Source: Selaginella moellendorffii (taxonomy: Eukaryota > Streptophyta > Lycopodiopsida > Selaginellales > Selaginellaceae). Taken from it: 64,000 bases of DNA. Location of the stretch: the NCBI RefSeq assembly GCF_000143415.4, contig NW_003314299.1, positions 594,980 through 658,979 on the forward strand, read 5' to 3'. A model generated the notes under the pieces. The model saw only the letters and a list, made by a program, of their open reading frames with translations. It was not told where the DNA came from and searched no databases. Every line of letters begins with the position of its first letter. Positions within the stretch are counted from its first letter, which is position 1. This document shows, in pieces, positions 23,703 through 34,790 of the stretch. The position numbers and the translations under genes are program-made.

Positions 23703-24240
23703 TCAAGGCTCGTGAACGTAGCTACCAACGCGGATCATGACGCCGTCTATATCTCTCACATATCCAACCTTCTGACCCCATTTTTTCTCCTCAGGCTTAG
23801 CAACCGAGACCGCTCCAGCTCGAACAACATGCTACAAAATCGAGGAATTAAGATCTAGAAAGGGGAAGAACACAAGAACGCAAAAGAAGGAGAAGAGAGG
23901 CTACCTCGTATGCCGCATCAACGTCTTGGTAGCTAAAACTTATCTCCACATTGTGGCGTGGCTCGTCCTTAGAAGCTGTTTGGACACCTCCAGTTATAGC
24001 AGTCTCGTGTTGCTCTAGAGGAGTGAAAGACAGCGTTGTAGAGCCCGTCTCGAGCTCGGCCCATCTAAAGATCAAAAACAAGCTCACAGATTTTTAACAC
24101 CCAAGCATCTCTAGAACTTACTTGCGAGTGTTGTCAATGCGACGAACTTTGAGCCCAAACGCTTTGGAGTAGAAATCCACCGACTTGGTCACGTCCTTGC
24201 AGTAGATGGTGATGTAGGCGAGCTTTGGAGGCGTTGCCAT
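23703..24240 (-). CDS. Glyoxalase I / VOC superfamily small protein
   Basis: Three exons, complement(23703..23831,23905..24064,24122..24240), give 135 residues. The fold is a single vicinal-oxygen-chelate domain. It opens with a beta strand and helix in LAYITIYCKDVTKSVDFYSKAFG, continues with a strand KWAELETGSTTLSF, and has the second beta-alpha unit in ISFSYQDVDAAYEHVVRAG and a closing strand KVGYVRDIDGVMIRVGSYV. One domain per chain implies a dimer. The canonical zinc ligands of glyoxalase I are not clearly all present, so the substrate is unknown; related proteins act on methylglyoxal adducts or bind small molecules. No targeting peptide is evident. The start is the first in-frame ATG. 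Confidence 0.85.
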
Positions 24241-24341
24241 GATAATCACCAGGCAAAGAGGAAACTTGCAATGCTTGAGAGTTATATTGTGAAGCATGCA
24301 TGCACAAGACCTACGTGGCGGGCGGGATGTTTGACAAGTGG

Positions 24342-24423
24342 GTGGACGTGCCGGAGTGGTTATCGGGCATGACTAGAAATCATGTGGGCTTTGCCCGCGC
24401 AGGTTCGAATCCTGCCGTCCACG
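24342..24423 (+). tRNA. tRNA-Ser (anticodon AGA)
   Basis: An 82-nt cloverleaf. The acceptor stem GTGGACG pairs with CGTCCAC, with discriminator G. The D arm has GCCGGAGTGGTTATCGG, the anticodon loop CTAGAAA has anticodon AGA, a long class II variable arm contains GTGGGCTTTGCCCGC, and the T arm has GGTTCGAATCC. No intron. A run of T follows at 24427, a Pol III terminator. CCA is not encoded, as in nuclear genes. Confidence 0.95.
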
Positions 24424-24659
24424 GCCATTTTATTTAATTTCTTTAAAGTCGTAAAATAAGGCCATCTATAAAAAAAACGCTTTTAGGGATCAAACCCTCT
24501 GAACTCATTCATTGAACTCTTAAATGATGAGAGTAGAGAGAGTCATATTAAGAGGTTTACTCAAAGTTTTATTAGATATTATTAAGATACTATAAATTCA
24601 TGATTGTATTTATTTTCATTTTTATTTTATATATTTTTTAAATACCTTAATTTTTTAGG
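24424..24659. other. Short AT-rich spacer
   Basis: Between the tRNA gene and the LTR complex. Nothing recognised beyond the T run after the tRNA. Confidence 0.5.
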
Positions 24660-26030
24660 TGTACATACAAAATCCCTAGGCCCTAAAGTGGAGCCAAAAG
24701 GGTGCCACGTGATAGTGGCCGAAATGAAACGAAAGCTAAACAAATATAACACGTTTGGACTAAAAACTCTGACTTGAAAAGGTCGAAAGCAAGAGTGGAA
24801 CTCTTAACGAAAGGCTCGAAGAACAAGCATGAAGCAAGCAATGAGTGAGTCTCTAGAAAAAGGACACAAGAGGACCAAAACATGACACGTGGAAGAGTCC
24901 GAGATGGAGTTTGAGATGAACCCGAGATGGAGTTCGAGATGGACCCAAGATGGAGTCTGAGATGGAACTGGGACTGAGACCAAGACTGAGACCGAGACCA
25001 AGTCCGAGTCCAAGACCGGGACCGATACCGAGTCCGAGTCTGAGTCCGAATACTAATACAGGCAATTGGGTGAAAGCCCAAAGCGATTGTCCCCCAAGCT
25101 GGGGGGGGGAATGCAGGGGGTTCCAAAAGTATAATAGGGAGAGTGTGGAGCCAATTTGGCCCAGGAAGGCTGTACCCAGGTGTTGGGTGATGAGCTGACC
25201 ACTGGGAAGTCCAAGACTAGAGTGAATAAGGACCGACAAGTGGGGTAGCTTAGTAAAGTGTTCAAGAGTCGGCTCTAGTTCCCCTGGGAAATCGAATGGT
25301 CGATGCTCCTAATCCAAGTGTGGGTGGCACTACCTACTTGGATACCTGGCGTGGCTCAACAGAACTTCGCTTTAAACCCATGGCTAGAGCACCTAAAGGC
25401 AAAAGGCGGGGAAAGTACTTATGAGGCCTGTGTAGAGCCACGGTGTTCTGAAATGTTGTCCCAAAATCCTAGACTGTGGAAAGGAAGAGGAGTAGCCCTC
25501 TGGTGTGGTGACCAAGGACACAGTCACACAGTGAGGAAGTCCCAGAGGACAGTGGGACTTAGTGGTCGAGCCTGTGGGCCTTGATTTAGTGGCAGTGTTG
25601 GCAAATACAACCATGGACAGAAAGGGACTTGGTAGAGACTGGAACGGAGATATTGGGGAAGGCTATTTCCCATGTTTGCAGACATCCTAAGGATGCTAAG
25701 GAGTGGATCTGGGATGACCACTCATGGTCAGATGGCCTAGTCTTTGAGAGAAGGGATTGCAATGTAGGTGGTGTTGGACCACTGATGTGACCAAGATGAA
25801 TGGGCATGGCTTAGCGTAACGGGTTGATATGTCAATGGTACCTTGGGGTGTCAGTCATAAGATCGAACACGTGGAGCACTTGGACCAAATGCAAAGGTTG
25901 AGTGGTATGGATGCCATTCTCGGGGTTAGCAAGCCCTAAGTCCTAAATTGGACTTATGGAGGTTGTGAGTGAGACTCCTCCAAGTGGCTAGAGAGGTGGT
26001 TAAGTGTCTAAGAAAATTTAGTTGCTTACA
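24660..26030 (+). repeat. 5' LTR (copy A) of the nested complex
   Basis: 1371 bp starting TGTACATACAAAATCCC and ending TTGCTTACA. It shares its whole order of blocks with copies B, C and D: CCTAGGCCC start, 12-bp array, GTGAAAGCCCAAAG, G run, GTGGAGCACTTGGACCA, GTGACTAAAG-type end. It is the most diverged at the 5' tip (TGTACATAC against TGTGAGACAC elsewhere). Confidence 0.75.
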
Positions 26031-26032
26031 AT

Positions 26033-26046
26033 TTGGTATTGGAGCC
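26033..26046 (+). promoter_or_regulatory. Primer-binding site, initiator tRNA-Met type
   Basis: TTGGTATTGGAGCC follows LTR A by two bases. The usual plant site complementary to the 3' end of initiator tRNA-Met is TGGTATCAGAGC, so two or three bases differ. This fixes the orientation of the element and marks A as the 5' LTR. Confidence 0.65.
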
Positions 26047-27400
26047 GTTCCTTAGTCTGACTTTTATTGGTGCTCGAGTATATCACCACTGGTGTTGGCA
26101 TTGGAAGGTCGTAGAAGTGAGCTTATCCTTGAGGAGTAGTAAGTCGGGAAGACATAACTCTCCACTACAGTTCATGTGTGAATTTATAGATGAGGTGGTG
26201 GATAGAAAAGGGCCAATAATGGAACGACTTTGGGATCTTGTGAACAGTATAAAGCTTTCCTTGGTGAGTTGAGGATGTGATCTAGATAGTGTTTGATTTA
26301 GCAAACTGGCCAATGTAGTTGTGGTAAACAACTGTGGTTGGGATCATGGGAAAGATAGAGACTCCAAAACTATAAAGGAGTTACAATATTATCCTCATAT
26401 AGTTGAGGTTAGTTCTCATGAATTTAAGACCGGAATTAAGGACCTTGAGAGGTTAAATACGGATGAGGAGATGAGTCCTTGAAATGGTAGTTGAGGCTAC
26501 TCTTTATAAATGTTGGAACAAACCCAAGGAGTTGGGGGTGTGCTCAGAGAATGAGTCGGTATTTTCATAATATGGACAAATAGTCTTAAGGGGCAAAGGT
26601 AACCGACATAGAACAGAAAATAATCAAGTGTTGGAGTAACACTTGCAGATATGGTCCTTATGAATAGGACATAAATACACAGAGTTGTATTCAAGCAAGC
26701 TGACACTTCAAAAATAGGACCTCACGGGTTATTGGATTAGCAAAGTCCAAAAATGTTAGGTGACTCAAGTAAAGTCAAGAAATGGTCATAAGGGATTGGT
26801 ACAAGCATTTGAACTGAGGTGTGTTGTGCCCCACGATGGATGGGGGGGGGGATCATAAGATCCAAATATGAGAATAGTGGGTATCTCATGGATAGCAGAA
26901 TGTGCCATACCAAAGTCGTAGGAAAGGTGTTCCTAGAAGAGAACAACTTTGACATAAGTTATGCATAAACTCTATAGTGTAGTGCTAATGGATAGTTGGC
27001 ATGAAAAAAAATTGCATTGGTCTTGGCAAGGACCTAGACACAAAAAAAAAGTGTCTTAAAGGTAGGCTCATAGAGTCGATGGTGTGAAAACACCGAATGT
27101 GCCAAAGTGTAATGCCTTGAGATCAAGTTAGCGGGTTCATGAGAACCTCTTTCCAAAAGAATCCTAATGGAAATAGGAATGGCATGGCTTAAACTGGAAT
27201 GCATGCGGTTAGAGTGTGGTGACCCAAATAATGATGGAGGTGTGAAAGCACCAATAATGAGTTGTAGGACTTGACAACTATAAAGCAACTAAACAAAAGG
27301 TGCAAAATAATTGGTTAAACAGGTAAAAGGTAATTACCCAAAACTTCTTAATAGCATATGAAGTTAGATATGCCCTTATGGTAGATAAATTGCTTATGTT
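26047..27400 (+). other. Internal region of the LTR element, part 1
   Basis: No coding frame or retroviral motif recognised. Frames are broken by frequent stops on both strands. It ends at the target site of solo LTR B. Confidence 0.5.
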
Positions 27401-27405
27401 GCAAT

Positions 27406-29015
27406 TGTGAGACACAAAATCCCTAGGCCCCAAAGTGGAGCCGAAAGGGCGCCACGTGGTAGTGGTTGAAGCGAAAGCCAAACAAGCATAACATGTTTGG
27501 ACTAAAAGTTCTGACTTGAAAGGTTGAGAGCGGGAGTGGAACTCCCAACAAAGTGCTCAAGGAATGAGCACGAAGCGAGCAATAAGCGAGGCTCTAAAAA
27601 AGGGACCCAAAAGGACCAACACATGACACGTGGAAGTGTTTGAGCTGGACCTGAGATGGAGTCTGAGATGGACCGCAATGGAGTCCGAGATGGAGTCTGA
27701 GATGGATTTGAGATGGAGTCCGAGATGGAGTTTGAGATGGAGTTCGAGATGGACCCGAGATGGAGTCCGAGATGGACCCAAGATGGAGTCCGAGATGGAG
27801 TCTGAGATGGACTCTGAGATGGACTCGAGATGGAATTCGAGATGGAGTCCGAGAAGGACACAAGATGGAGTCCGAGGTCGAGACCAAGACCGAGACCGAG
27901 ACCGAGACCGGGACCGAGACCGGGACCAGGACTGAGATCAAGACCGAGATCGAGATCAGGACCGAGACTGAGACCGAGGCCGAGGCTGAGGCCGAGACCG
28001 AGCCTGAGCTCGAGTCTGAGAGGGTGAAAGCCCAAAGCGTTCGTCTCCCAAACCCTAGGGGGTTTGGTGAGTTCCAAAAGTATAGTAAGGGGGAGGATTG
28101 CAGTGGAGCCAGTTTGGCCAGGAAAGGCTAGTTTGGCCCATGAAGGCTGTACCCAGTGTTGGGTGATGAGCTGCCCACTGGGAAGTCCAAGACTAGAATG
28201 AACATGGACCAACAAGTGGGGTAGTTTGGTGAAGTGTTCAAGAGCCGGCTCTAGTTCCCCTGGGAGATCGATTGGCCGATGCTCCCAGTCCAAGTGTGGG
28301 TGGCACTACCTACTTGGATACTTGGTGTGGCTCAACGGAACCTCGCTCTAAGCCCATGGCTAGAGCACCCAAAGGCGGAAGGCGGGGAGAGTACCCACAA
28401 AGCTCGCGTAAGGCCACAGTGTTCCGAAATGTTGCCCCAAAGTCCCAATCTGTGAAAAGGAAGAGGAGCCATCCTATAGTGTAGAGACCCAGGATACGGT
28501 CATGTGAGGAGGAAGTCCCAGAGGACCATGGGACTTAGTGGTCGGGCTTGTGGGCCTCGATCCAATGGCAATGTTGGCGAACACGGCCATAAGCAGAAAG
28601 GGACTTGGTGGGGACCGGAAAAGGGATATTGGGGAAGGCTATTCCCCATATCTATGGGCATCTTAAGGTTGCTAAGGAGTGGATCTAGGATGATCACTCA
28701 TGGACAGATGGCCCAGTCTTTGAGAGACAGGACTATGATGTAGGTGGTGTCAGACCACCGATGTGACCAAGGTGAATGGGCATGGCCTTAGTGTAACGGG
28801 CTGATATATCGGTGGTACCTTGGGGTGTCGGTCATGGGATCGGACACGTGGAGCACTTGGACCAAGTGCAAAGGTTGAATGGTAGGGATGCCATTCTCGG
28901 GGCTAGCAAACCCAAGTCCAAAATAGGACTTATGGAGGTTGTGAGTGGGACTCCTCCAAGTGGTCGGAGGTGTGGTTAAGTGACTAAAGTAGAATGAAAA
29001 AATTAGTCTCTTACA
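27406..29015 (+). mobile_element. Solo LTR (copy B), TSD GCAAT
   Basis: 1610 bp beginning TGTGAGACACAAAATCCC and ending CTCTTACA, with the 5-bp direct repeat GCAAT at 27401-27405 and 29016-29020. TG...CA ends plus an exact duplication show a complete LTR left after recombination between two LTRs. It carries the 12-bp GAGATGGAGTCC array at about 27650-27870 and a GAGACC-rich array to about 28010. Confidence 0.9.
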
Positions 29016-29020
29016 GCAAT

Positions 29021-30789
29021 ATAATAAGTCAATGTCGTAAAAGGAAATGCTCATTATCAAGGAGGCCATCATTAGGACACCCAAACACTCTAGAACACCA
29101 GGAGGTGGTGTTTAGTGTCACAAGGGCAATAAATAAGGCCCAAGGGACTAAGTCCCTAGCGAATGATGGATAGAAGGTGCTATCCAAACGTCCAAGGTTG
29201 CAGGGACAAAAGAAAACCATCTACCCAAATTGGACAAAACCAAAATGGAATTTTGGCAAGGCTAGTGATGGGTATATAAAAGCCCATAAATAACAACGTT
29301 AATCCTAATATGTGGGATTATAAGTTGAGCATACCCGGATTGAGGAACCACTCCCTAGGCTATTAGGTAGGTTCATCCTTAAGAATACTTACTACGGCAT
29401 AGTAAAAAGTGCAAAGTTATCCTCCTAGTCTGGAGGACAATAACCGAAGAAAAGTTGTGAGGCCAAAAATAAATAGTAAGGGGATAGAACCAAACCATAG
29501 GAATCAAATTGCATAACCAAGGGTGGTTATACCAGTTGAGAGTGGAAAATCAAGTGGGTGCTCAAGCATGTTGTTATTAACAACCATGATGCCATAGAGA
29601 GTGTAAAGCATGGAATTGTCCATGTTAAACAATATAGCAATTAAAAAGCTTGTGAAAAGAGAGGCATTAGCAAGCTAAGGGACAGAGTTCCTTCAAAGGT
29701 TCCCAAAGACAATTTTAGGTAGCTTAGTACCTAAGTGTAAATGGTTCATAAAACGCGTGAAATTAGAGTGGCGCAACAGAAACGTGACCTTGAAGCTTGC
29801 TATAACGCAATGCTATCAAGGTTGGGGAAGCAGTTCCCGAATGCTCAAAGGGATGGCTTTGAATAAAAGTCGATAGTCGAGGACTTTCACGCTTATGCAT
29901 GGAACCATGTTATGTTGGTCGGATGACTTGCTAAGTGAGATTGGCAAGTTAGGGGAACAAATCCCCTAGTTGAAGGTGCTAACTTCAAAAGGGTGGCTCA
30001 TGGGGCCAAGCATAGAGGAGTCTATGCATGATCATAAACTTGTCAAGTGAGAGGATTTGGTAGTGCAGAAAAACTACATTCCTAAGTTGTGATTTGTAGC
30101 GCATTTTAACTATAAGTTGGTGCACCAGCATGGGGAGTCATGCCAGGCATCTTGAGTGATGTCGTCCATAGATGCATATACGGAGGTTAGGTTTGAGTCC
30201 TGACCTTCTAGTGTTTGGGTTCGAGTCCCAACTTACTAGGGCGCAGTGATGGTTTGGAATATGAGAACACTCATTTTTCGGTGGTCATGAACTCTTAGTA
30301 AGGAGACTAGCTTGGTGACACCGCTAAGCGGGGGATGCCCCAGAGTCGTGAATCATAGTTAGATTGCTTAGTGTGGCTTAGCATATCTAACTTAAACACT
30401 TTGGTGCAAGTGGCACCAAAGACGTGATGAAGGAGATGGGGACACCCAGTCTTAGTTGCTATGGACCCTTAGCCGGAAGGGCTGGCTTGGGTGCACTGCC
30501 AAGTGTGGGGGATGCCCCCGAGGTCATGATGAACAACTTAAAGGTCTAAAGGACTTAGTACCTATTGACAAACCTTTTAAGGTGCCAAGGTTAGATTACT
30601 AGGTGATCTTATGGCTGAAACAAAGATAAAGTCCTTGTGAGGGTAAGGAATAAGGTTCCTAGGTCAAAGTGTTGATTTGAATAGTTGATGATGGTGTGGC
30701 TTGGTCAAAGTGACCAAACGGGAAGAACATCTAAAGGAAATGAATTGTGACAATGCAATAGCATAGTGAGTCCAAAGAAAGTAGTCTCT
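29021..30789 (+). other. Internal region of the LTR element, part 2
   Basis: No gene. Two loosely similar blocks near 30240-30350 and 30440-30530 share GGGGGATGCCCC and a following GTCATGA/GTCGTGA and look like an old internal duplication. Confidence 0.4.
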
Positions 30790-30794
30790 ATAAG

Positions 30795-31092
30795 TGTAGC
30801 GCATGTGATTATGGGATGAGATTTGGATATACTGTCACCGTGGATCCTTGGAACCTTGGGGGATAAATGGGGATAAAATAGCCATTAAGGGCTCTCTCAT
30901 CAAGCAATTGCCCCTTTTTCAGTTGGCTTAAGAGGAGAGAGATAAGGTGCACTACAGTTGGTATCAGAGCAAATGTCACGAGTTCGATGAGAAAGCTCTT
31001 AGTGGCTATTTTATCCCCATTTATCCCCCAAGGTTCTAAGGATCCACGGTGATAGTATATCCAAATTTCATCCCATGATCACATGCGCTACA
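30795..31092. mobile_element. 298-bp palindromic LTR-PBS-inverted LTR element, TSD ATAAG
   Basis: The ends are TGTAGCGC and GCGCTACA, with ATAAG directly repeated at 30790-30794 and 31093-31097. The first 108 bp (30795-30902) and the last 108 bp (30985-31092) are inverted copies with eight differences, all transitions. The left side continues past its arm to CACTACA at 30956, giving a complete 162-bp LTR. One base later comes a perfect primer-binding site, TTGGTATCAGAGC (30958-30970). Fourteen bases further the inverted partial LTR begins. So it is LTR, PBS, short spacer and reversed LTR 5' part, inserted as a unit. A transcript would fold into a long hairpin. Confidence 0.85.
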
Positions 31093-31097
31093 ATAAG

Positions 31098-32007
31098 AGA
31101 CCCATGGGAGGGTCATAAAGTTGGCCCGTGGATAGAGCCCACAGTAGAAAATGCTAAAGAGACATACTAGGGGTGAACACCCTCTAGACTTGACAAAAAA
31201 AAGTCTTTGTTATGGAACCAAAAGAATACCTCAAGAATGGAGGTAGCGATCCTATGCTACTAAATGCAACAATCAATAGATAGAAGCAAAAGACTAGTGG
31301 ATGAGAAAAAAACCATGGGAATCATATGAAAGAATCCAAATGGCAAAGTTAGGCCAAGAACACTAATGTGTTGCGTGCTAACGGATTGTGGAAAAGGCAA
31401 TGTGTTTTCAAGGATGGATTCTCAATTGCTTCGATTTAGCAGAAGTGGAAGTTCCAAAGGAAGGAGCAGTAAGGTAGCCAAATGATAGGGCTGTGAACAG
31501 CCCTAACACAAATTATGATAACTGGAACTTAATGCCAAAGGTAGCACAAAATTGAAGAGAAGATGATGGTGCCCTTAAGTAGAAAATTTCCTAGGATGGG
31601 GAAGTGGAGTTGCACCATATGTGCAATGCAAGGTGTCGGAGACACCTAGGAAAGTGACTCTGAGAAGTCAAAATTAAAAGTTCCAAAATGCAAAGGTTAT
31701 ATCGATAAAAACTAAGATTACCTGAGAATAGTTAGTGGGATTGAAATAAAAAAAGTGTCTCTAATAGGTTTAGTGAGAACTAAACTAATAAAAAGAGAGA
31801 ACCACCACAAGTGGTCAAATGAGTTTCTAAGTTGGAGAGATTATGCTCCTTAAAGGATGGACAAGACATAGTGAGCCTTTGATGTCAAACCATTGATGAG
31901 TATTGGCTAGGTGCCAAGGATGGAAAGGGTAATACATGTTAGTATTACTTTATAAAATGGTTTATCGTTTGATGAGGACATCAAATTTTGTTTATGGGTG
32001 GTGGAGT
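31098..32007 (+). other. Internal region of the LTR element, part 3
   Basis: No coding signal. The last bases before LTR C, GGGTGGTGGAG, are purine-rich and may be the polypurine tract that primes plus-strand synthesis. Confidence 0.45.
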
Positions 32008-32663
32008 TGTGAGACAAAAAATCCCTAGGCCCCAAAGTGGAGCCGAAAGGGTGCCACGTGGTAGTGGCCGAAGCAAAAGCCAAATGAGTGTAACACGTTT
32101 GGACTAAAAGCTCCGACTTGAAAAGGTCAAGAGCGGGAATGGAACACCCAACGAAGGGCTTGAGGAACAAGCATGAAGCGAGCAATGAATGAGTCTCTAG
32201 AAAAGGGACACAAGAGGACCAATACATGACACGTGGAAAAGTCTGAGATGGAGTCCGAAATGGACCCGAGATGGACCCGAGATGGAGTCCGAGATGGACC
32301 CGAGATGGAGTCCGATATGGACCTGAGATGGAGTCCGAGATGGACCCGAGATGGAGTCCAAGATGGAGTCTGAGATAGATTCCGATATGGACCTGAGATG
32401 GAGTCCGAGATGGAACCGGGACCGAGACCGAGACCAAGTCCCAATCTAAGTGGGCCTTGATTCAGTGGCAGTGTTGGCGAATACGGCCATGGACAGAAAG
32501 GGACTTGATAGGGACCGAAACGGAGATATTGGGGAAGGCTATTTCCCATGTCTACAAGCATCCTAAAGATGCTAAGGAGTGGATCTGGGATGACCACTCA
32601 TGGACGGATGGCCCAGTATTTGAGAGATAGCATTGCAATGCAGGTGGTGTTAGACCACCAATG

Positions 32664-34533
32664 TGTAAGCGACTAATTTTTTCATTCTACTTTAGTCACT
32701 TAACCGCACCTCCGACCACTTGGAGGAGTCTCATTCACGACCTCCATAAGTCCCATTCAGAACTTGGGGCTTGCTAGCCCCGCGAATAGCATCCACGCCA
32801 CTCAACTTTTGCACTTGGTCCAAGTGCTCCACGTGTCCGATCCCTTGACCGACACCCCAAGGCACCACCAACATACCAGCCCATTACGCTAGGCCATGCC
32901 CAATCACCTTGGTCACATCGGTAGTCCAACACCACCTGCATTGCAATCCCGTCTTTCCAAGACTGGGTTATCCGTCCATGAGTGGTCATCCCAGATCCAC
33001 TCCTTAGCATCCTTAGGATGCTCATAGACATGGGAAATAGCCTTCCCCAATATCTCCTTTTTGGTCCCCACCAAGTCCCTTTCTGTCCATGGCCGTGTTC
33101 ACCAACACTACCACTGAATCAAGGCCCACAGGTCTGACCTCTAAGTCCAACTGTCCTTTGGGACTTCCTCACTGGGTGACCGTGTCCTTTATCACCACAC
33201 CAGAGGGGTATTCCTTTTCCTTTCCACAGTCTGGGACTTTGGGACAACATTTCGGAACACTGTGGCCCTACGTGGGCCTCATGGGTACTCTCCTCGCCTT
33301 CTGCCTTTGGGTGTTCTAGCCATGGGCTTAGAGCGAGGTTCCGTTGAGCCACACCAGGTATCCAAGTAGGTAGTGCCACCCACACTTGGACTGGGAGCAT
33401 CGGCCAGTTGATCTCCCAGGGGAACTAGAGCCAGCTCTTGAACACTTCACCAAGCTACCCCGCTTGTCGGTTTGTGTTCACTCTAGTCTTGGACTTCCCA
33501 GTGGGCAGCTCATCACCCAACACTGGGTCCGGCCTTCCTAGGCCAAACTGGCCTTTCCTGGCCAAACTGGCCTTTCCTGGCCAAACTGGCTCCACTGCAG
33601 CCCTCCCCCTTACTATACTTTTGGAGCTCACCAAACCCCCCAGGGTCTAGGAGATGAACGCTTTGGGCTTTCACCCTCTCAGGCTCGAACTCGGACTCGG
33701 CCTCGGACTCGGACTCGGACTCGGACTCGGACTCGGACTCGGACTCGGACTCGGACTCGGATTCGGACTCGGACTCGGACTCGGACTCGGACTCGGCCTC
33801 GGTCTCGGTCTCGGTCCCGATCTCGGTCTCGGTCTTGGTCCCGGTCTCGACTTCGGACTCCATCTCGGGTCCATCTCGGACTCCATCTTGGACTCCATCT
33901 TGGACTCCACCTCGGACTCCATCTCGGGTCCTTCTTGGACTCCATCTCGGACTCCATCTCGGGTCCATCTCGGGTCCATCTTGGGTCCATCTCGAGTCAA
34001 TCTCGGACTCCATCTCGGACTCCATCTCGGATTCCATCTCAGACTCCATCTTGGGTCCATCTCGGACTCCATCTCGGACTCCATCTCGGGTCCATCTCGG
34101 ACTCCATCTTGGACTCCACCTCGGACTCCATCTCGGGTCCTTCTTGGACTCCATCTCGGACTCCATCTCGGACTCCATCTCGGGTCCATCTCGGGTCCAT
34201 CTTGGGTCCATCTCGAGTCAATCTCGGACTCCATCTCGGACTCCATCTCAGACTCCATCTCAGACTCCATCTTGGGTCCATCTCGGACTCCATCTCGGGT
34301 CCATCTCGGACTCCATCTTGGACTCCATCTCGGGTCCTTTTTTGGAGCCTCGCTTATTGCTCTCTTTGTGCTTGTTTCTCGAGCACTTCGTTGGGAGTTC
34401 AACTCCCGCTCTCGACCTTTCAAGGCGGAGCTTTTAGTCCAAACATATTACGCTCGTTTGGCTTTCGTTTCGGCCACTACCACGTGGTGCCCTTTCGGCT
34501 CCACTTTGGGGCCTAGGGATTTTGTGTCTCACA
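32664..34533 (-). mobile_element. Solo LTR (copy D), inverted, TSD CAATG
   Basis: Read on the minus strand it begins TGTGAGACACAAAATCCC and ends GTCGCTTACA. CAATG flanks it at 32659-32663 and 34534-34538. The interrupted target, ACCACCAATGTGACCAAGG, is intact in LTR B as ACCACCGATGTGACCAAGG, which proves insertion into LTR C. At 1870 bp it is the longest copy because its minisatellite has expanded. Confidence 0.9.
33685..34345. repeat. Expanded 6/12-bp minisatellite within LTR D
   Basis: A block of about 20 GGACTC units (33685-33800) is followed by a 12-bp array of the type GGACTCCATCTC with GGGTCCATCTC variants. A higher-order unit of 209 bp is visible: the segment from TGGACTCCACCTCGG at 33900 recurs at 34110. 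The array has no stop codons in several frames on both strands, which creates long open frames of Asp-Ser-Ile-Ser or Arg-Trp-Ser-Pro repeats. These are not genes. Confidence 0.85.
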
Positions 34534-34790
34534 CAATGTGACCAAGGTGAATGGGCATAGCTTAGTGTAATGGGCTGATATGTCGGTGGTACCTTGGGGT
34601 GTCAGTTATGGGATTAGACACGTGGAGCACTTGGACCAAGTGCAAAGGTTGAGTGGCATAGATGCCATTCTCGAGGTTAGCAAACCCTAAGTACTGAATT
34701 TGATTTATGGAGGTTGTGAATGAGACTCCTCCTAGTAGCCGGAGAGGTGGTTAAGTGACTAAAGTAGAATGGAAAATTTAGATTTTTACA

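Larger units (their letters stand above)
24660..34790 (+). mobile_element. LTR retrotransposon without recognisable gag-pol (LARD-like), with three nested insertions
   Basis: Plus-strand element: 5' LTR 24660-26030, primer-binding site at 26033, internal DNA to 32007, 3' LTR 32008-34790 (interrupted). Removing the nested solo LTR (27406-29015), the palindromic element (30795-31092) and one copy of each target duplication leaves about 4 kb of internal DNA. No protease, reverse transcriptase, RNase H or integrase motif was found in either strand there. This suits a non-autonomous large retrotransposon derivative, or a very old element. The outer flanks TTAGG and TTAAA are only a partial 5-bp target duplication, consistent with age or recombination. 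Confidence 0.7.
32008..34790 (+). repeat. 3' LTR (copy C), split by solo LTR D
   Basis: The LTR consists of 32008-32663 and 34539-34790, about 908 bp once D and one CAATG are removed. It begins TGTGAGACAAAAAATCCC and ends TTTTTACA. Compared with B it has lost several hundred bases between the 12-bp array and the GGGCCTTGATTCAG block (junction near 32450). Confidence 0.75.

Noticed and set aside
27502-28293. 263-codon minus-strand frame with Leu-Gly and Pro-Ser repeats
   Set aside because: Same minisatellite effect within solo LTR B.
33513-34541. Long open frames on both strands (up to 295 codons) with Asp-Ser-Ile-Ser or Arg-Trp-Ser-Pro repeats
   Set aside because: They are produced by a stop-free 12-bp minisatellite inside a solo LTR. 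Frames end at the array borders and differ in every LTR copy.
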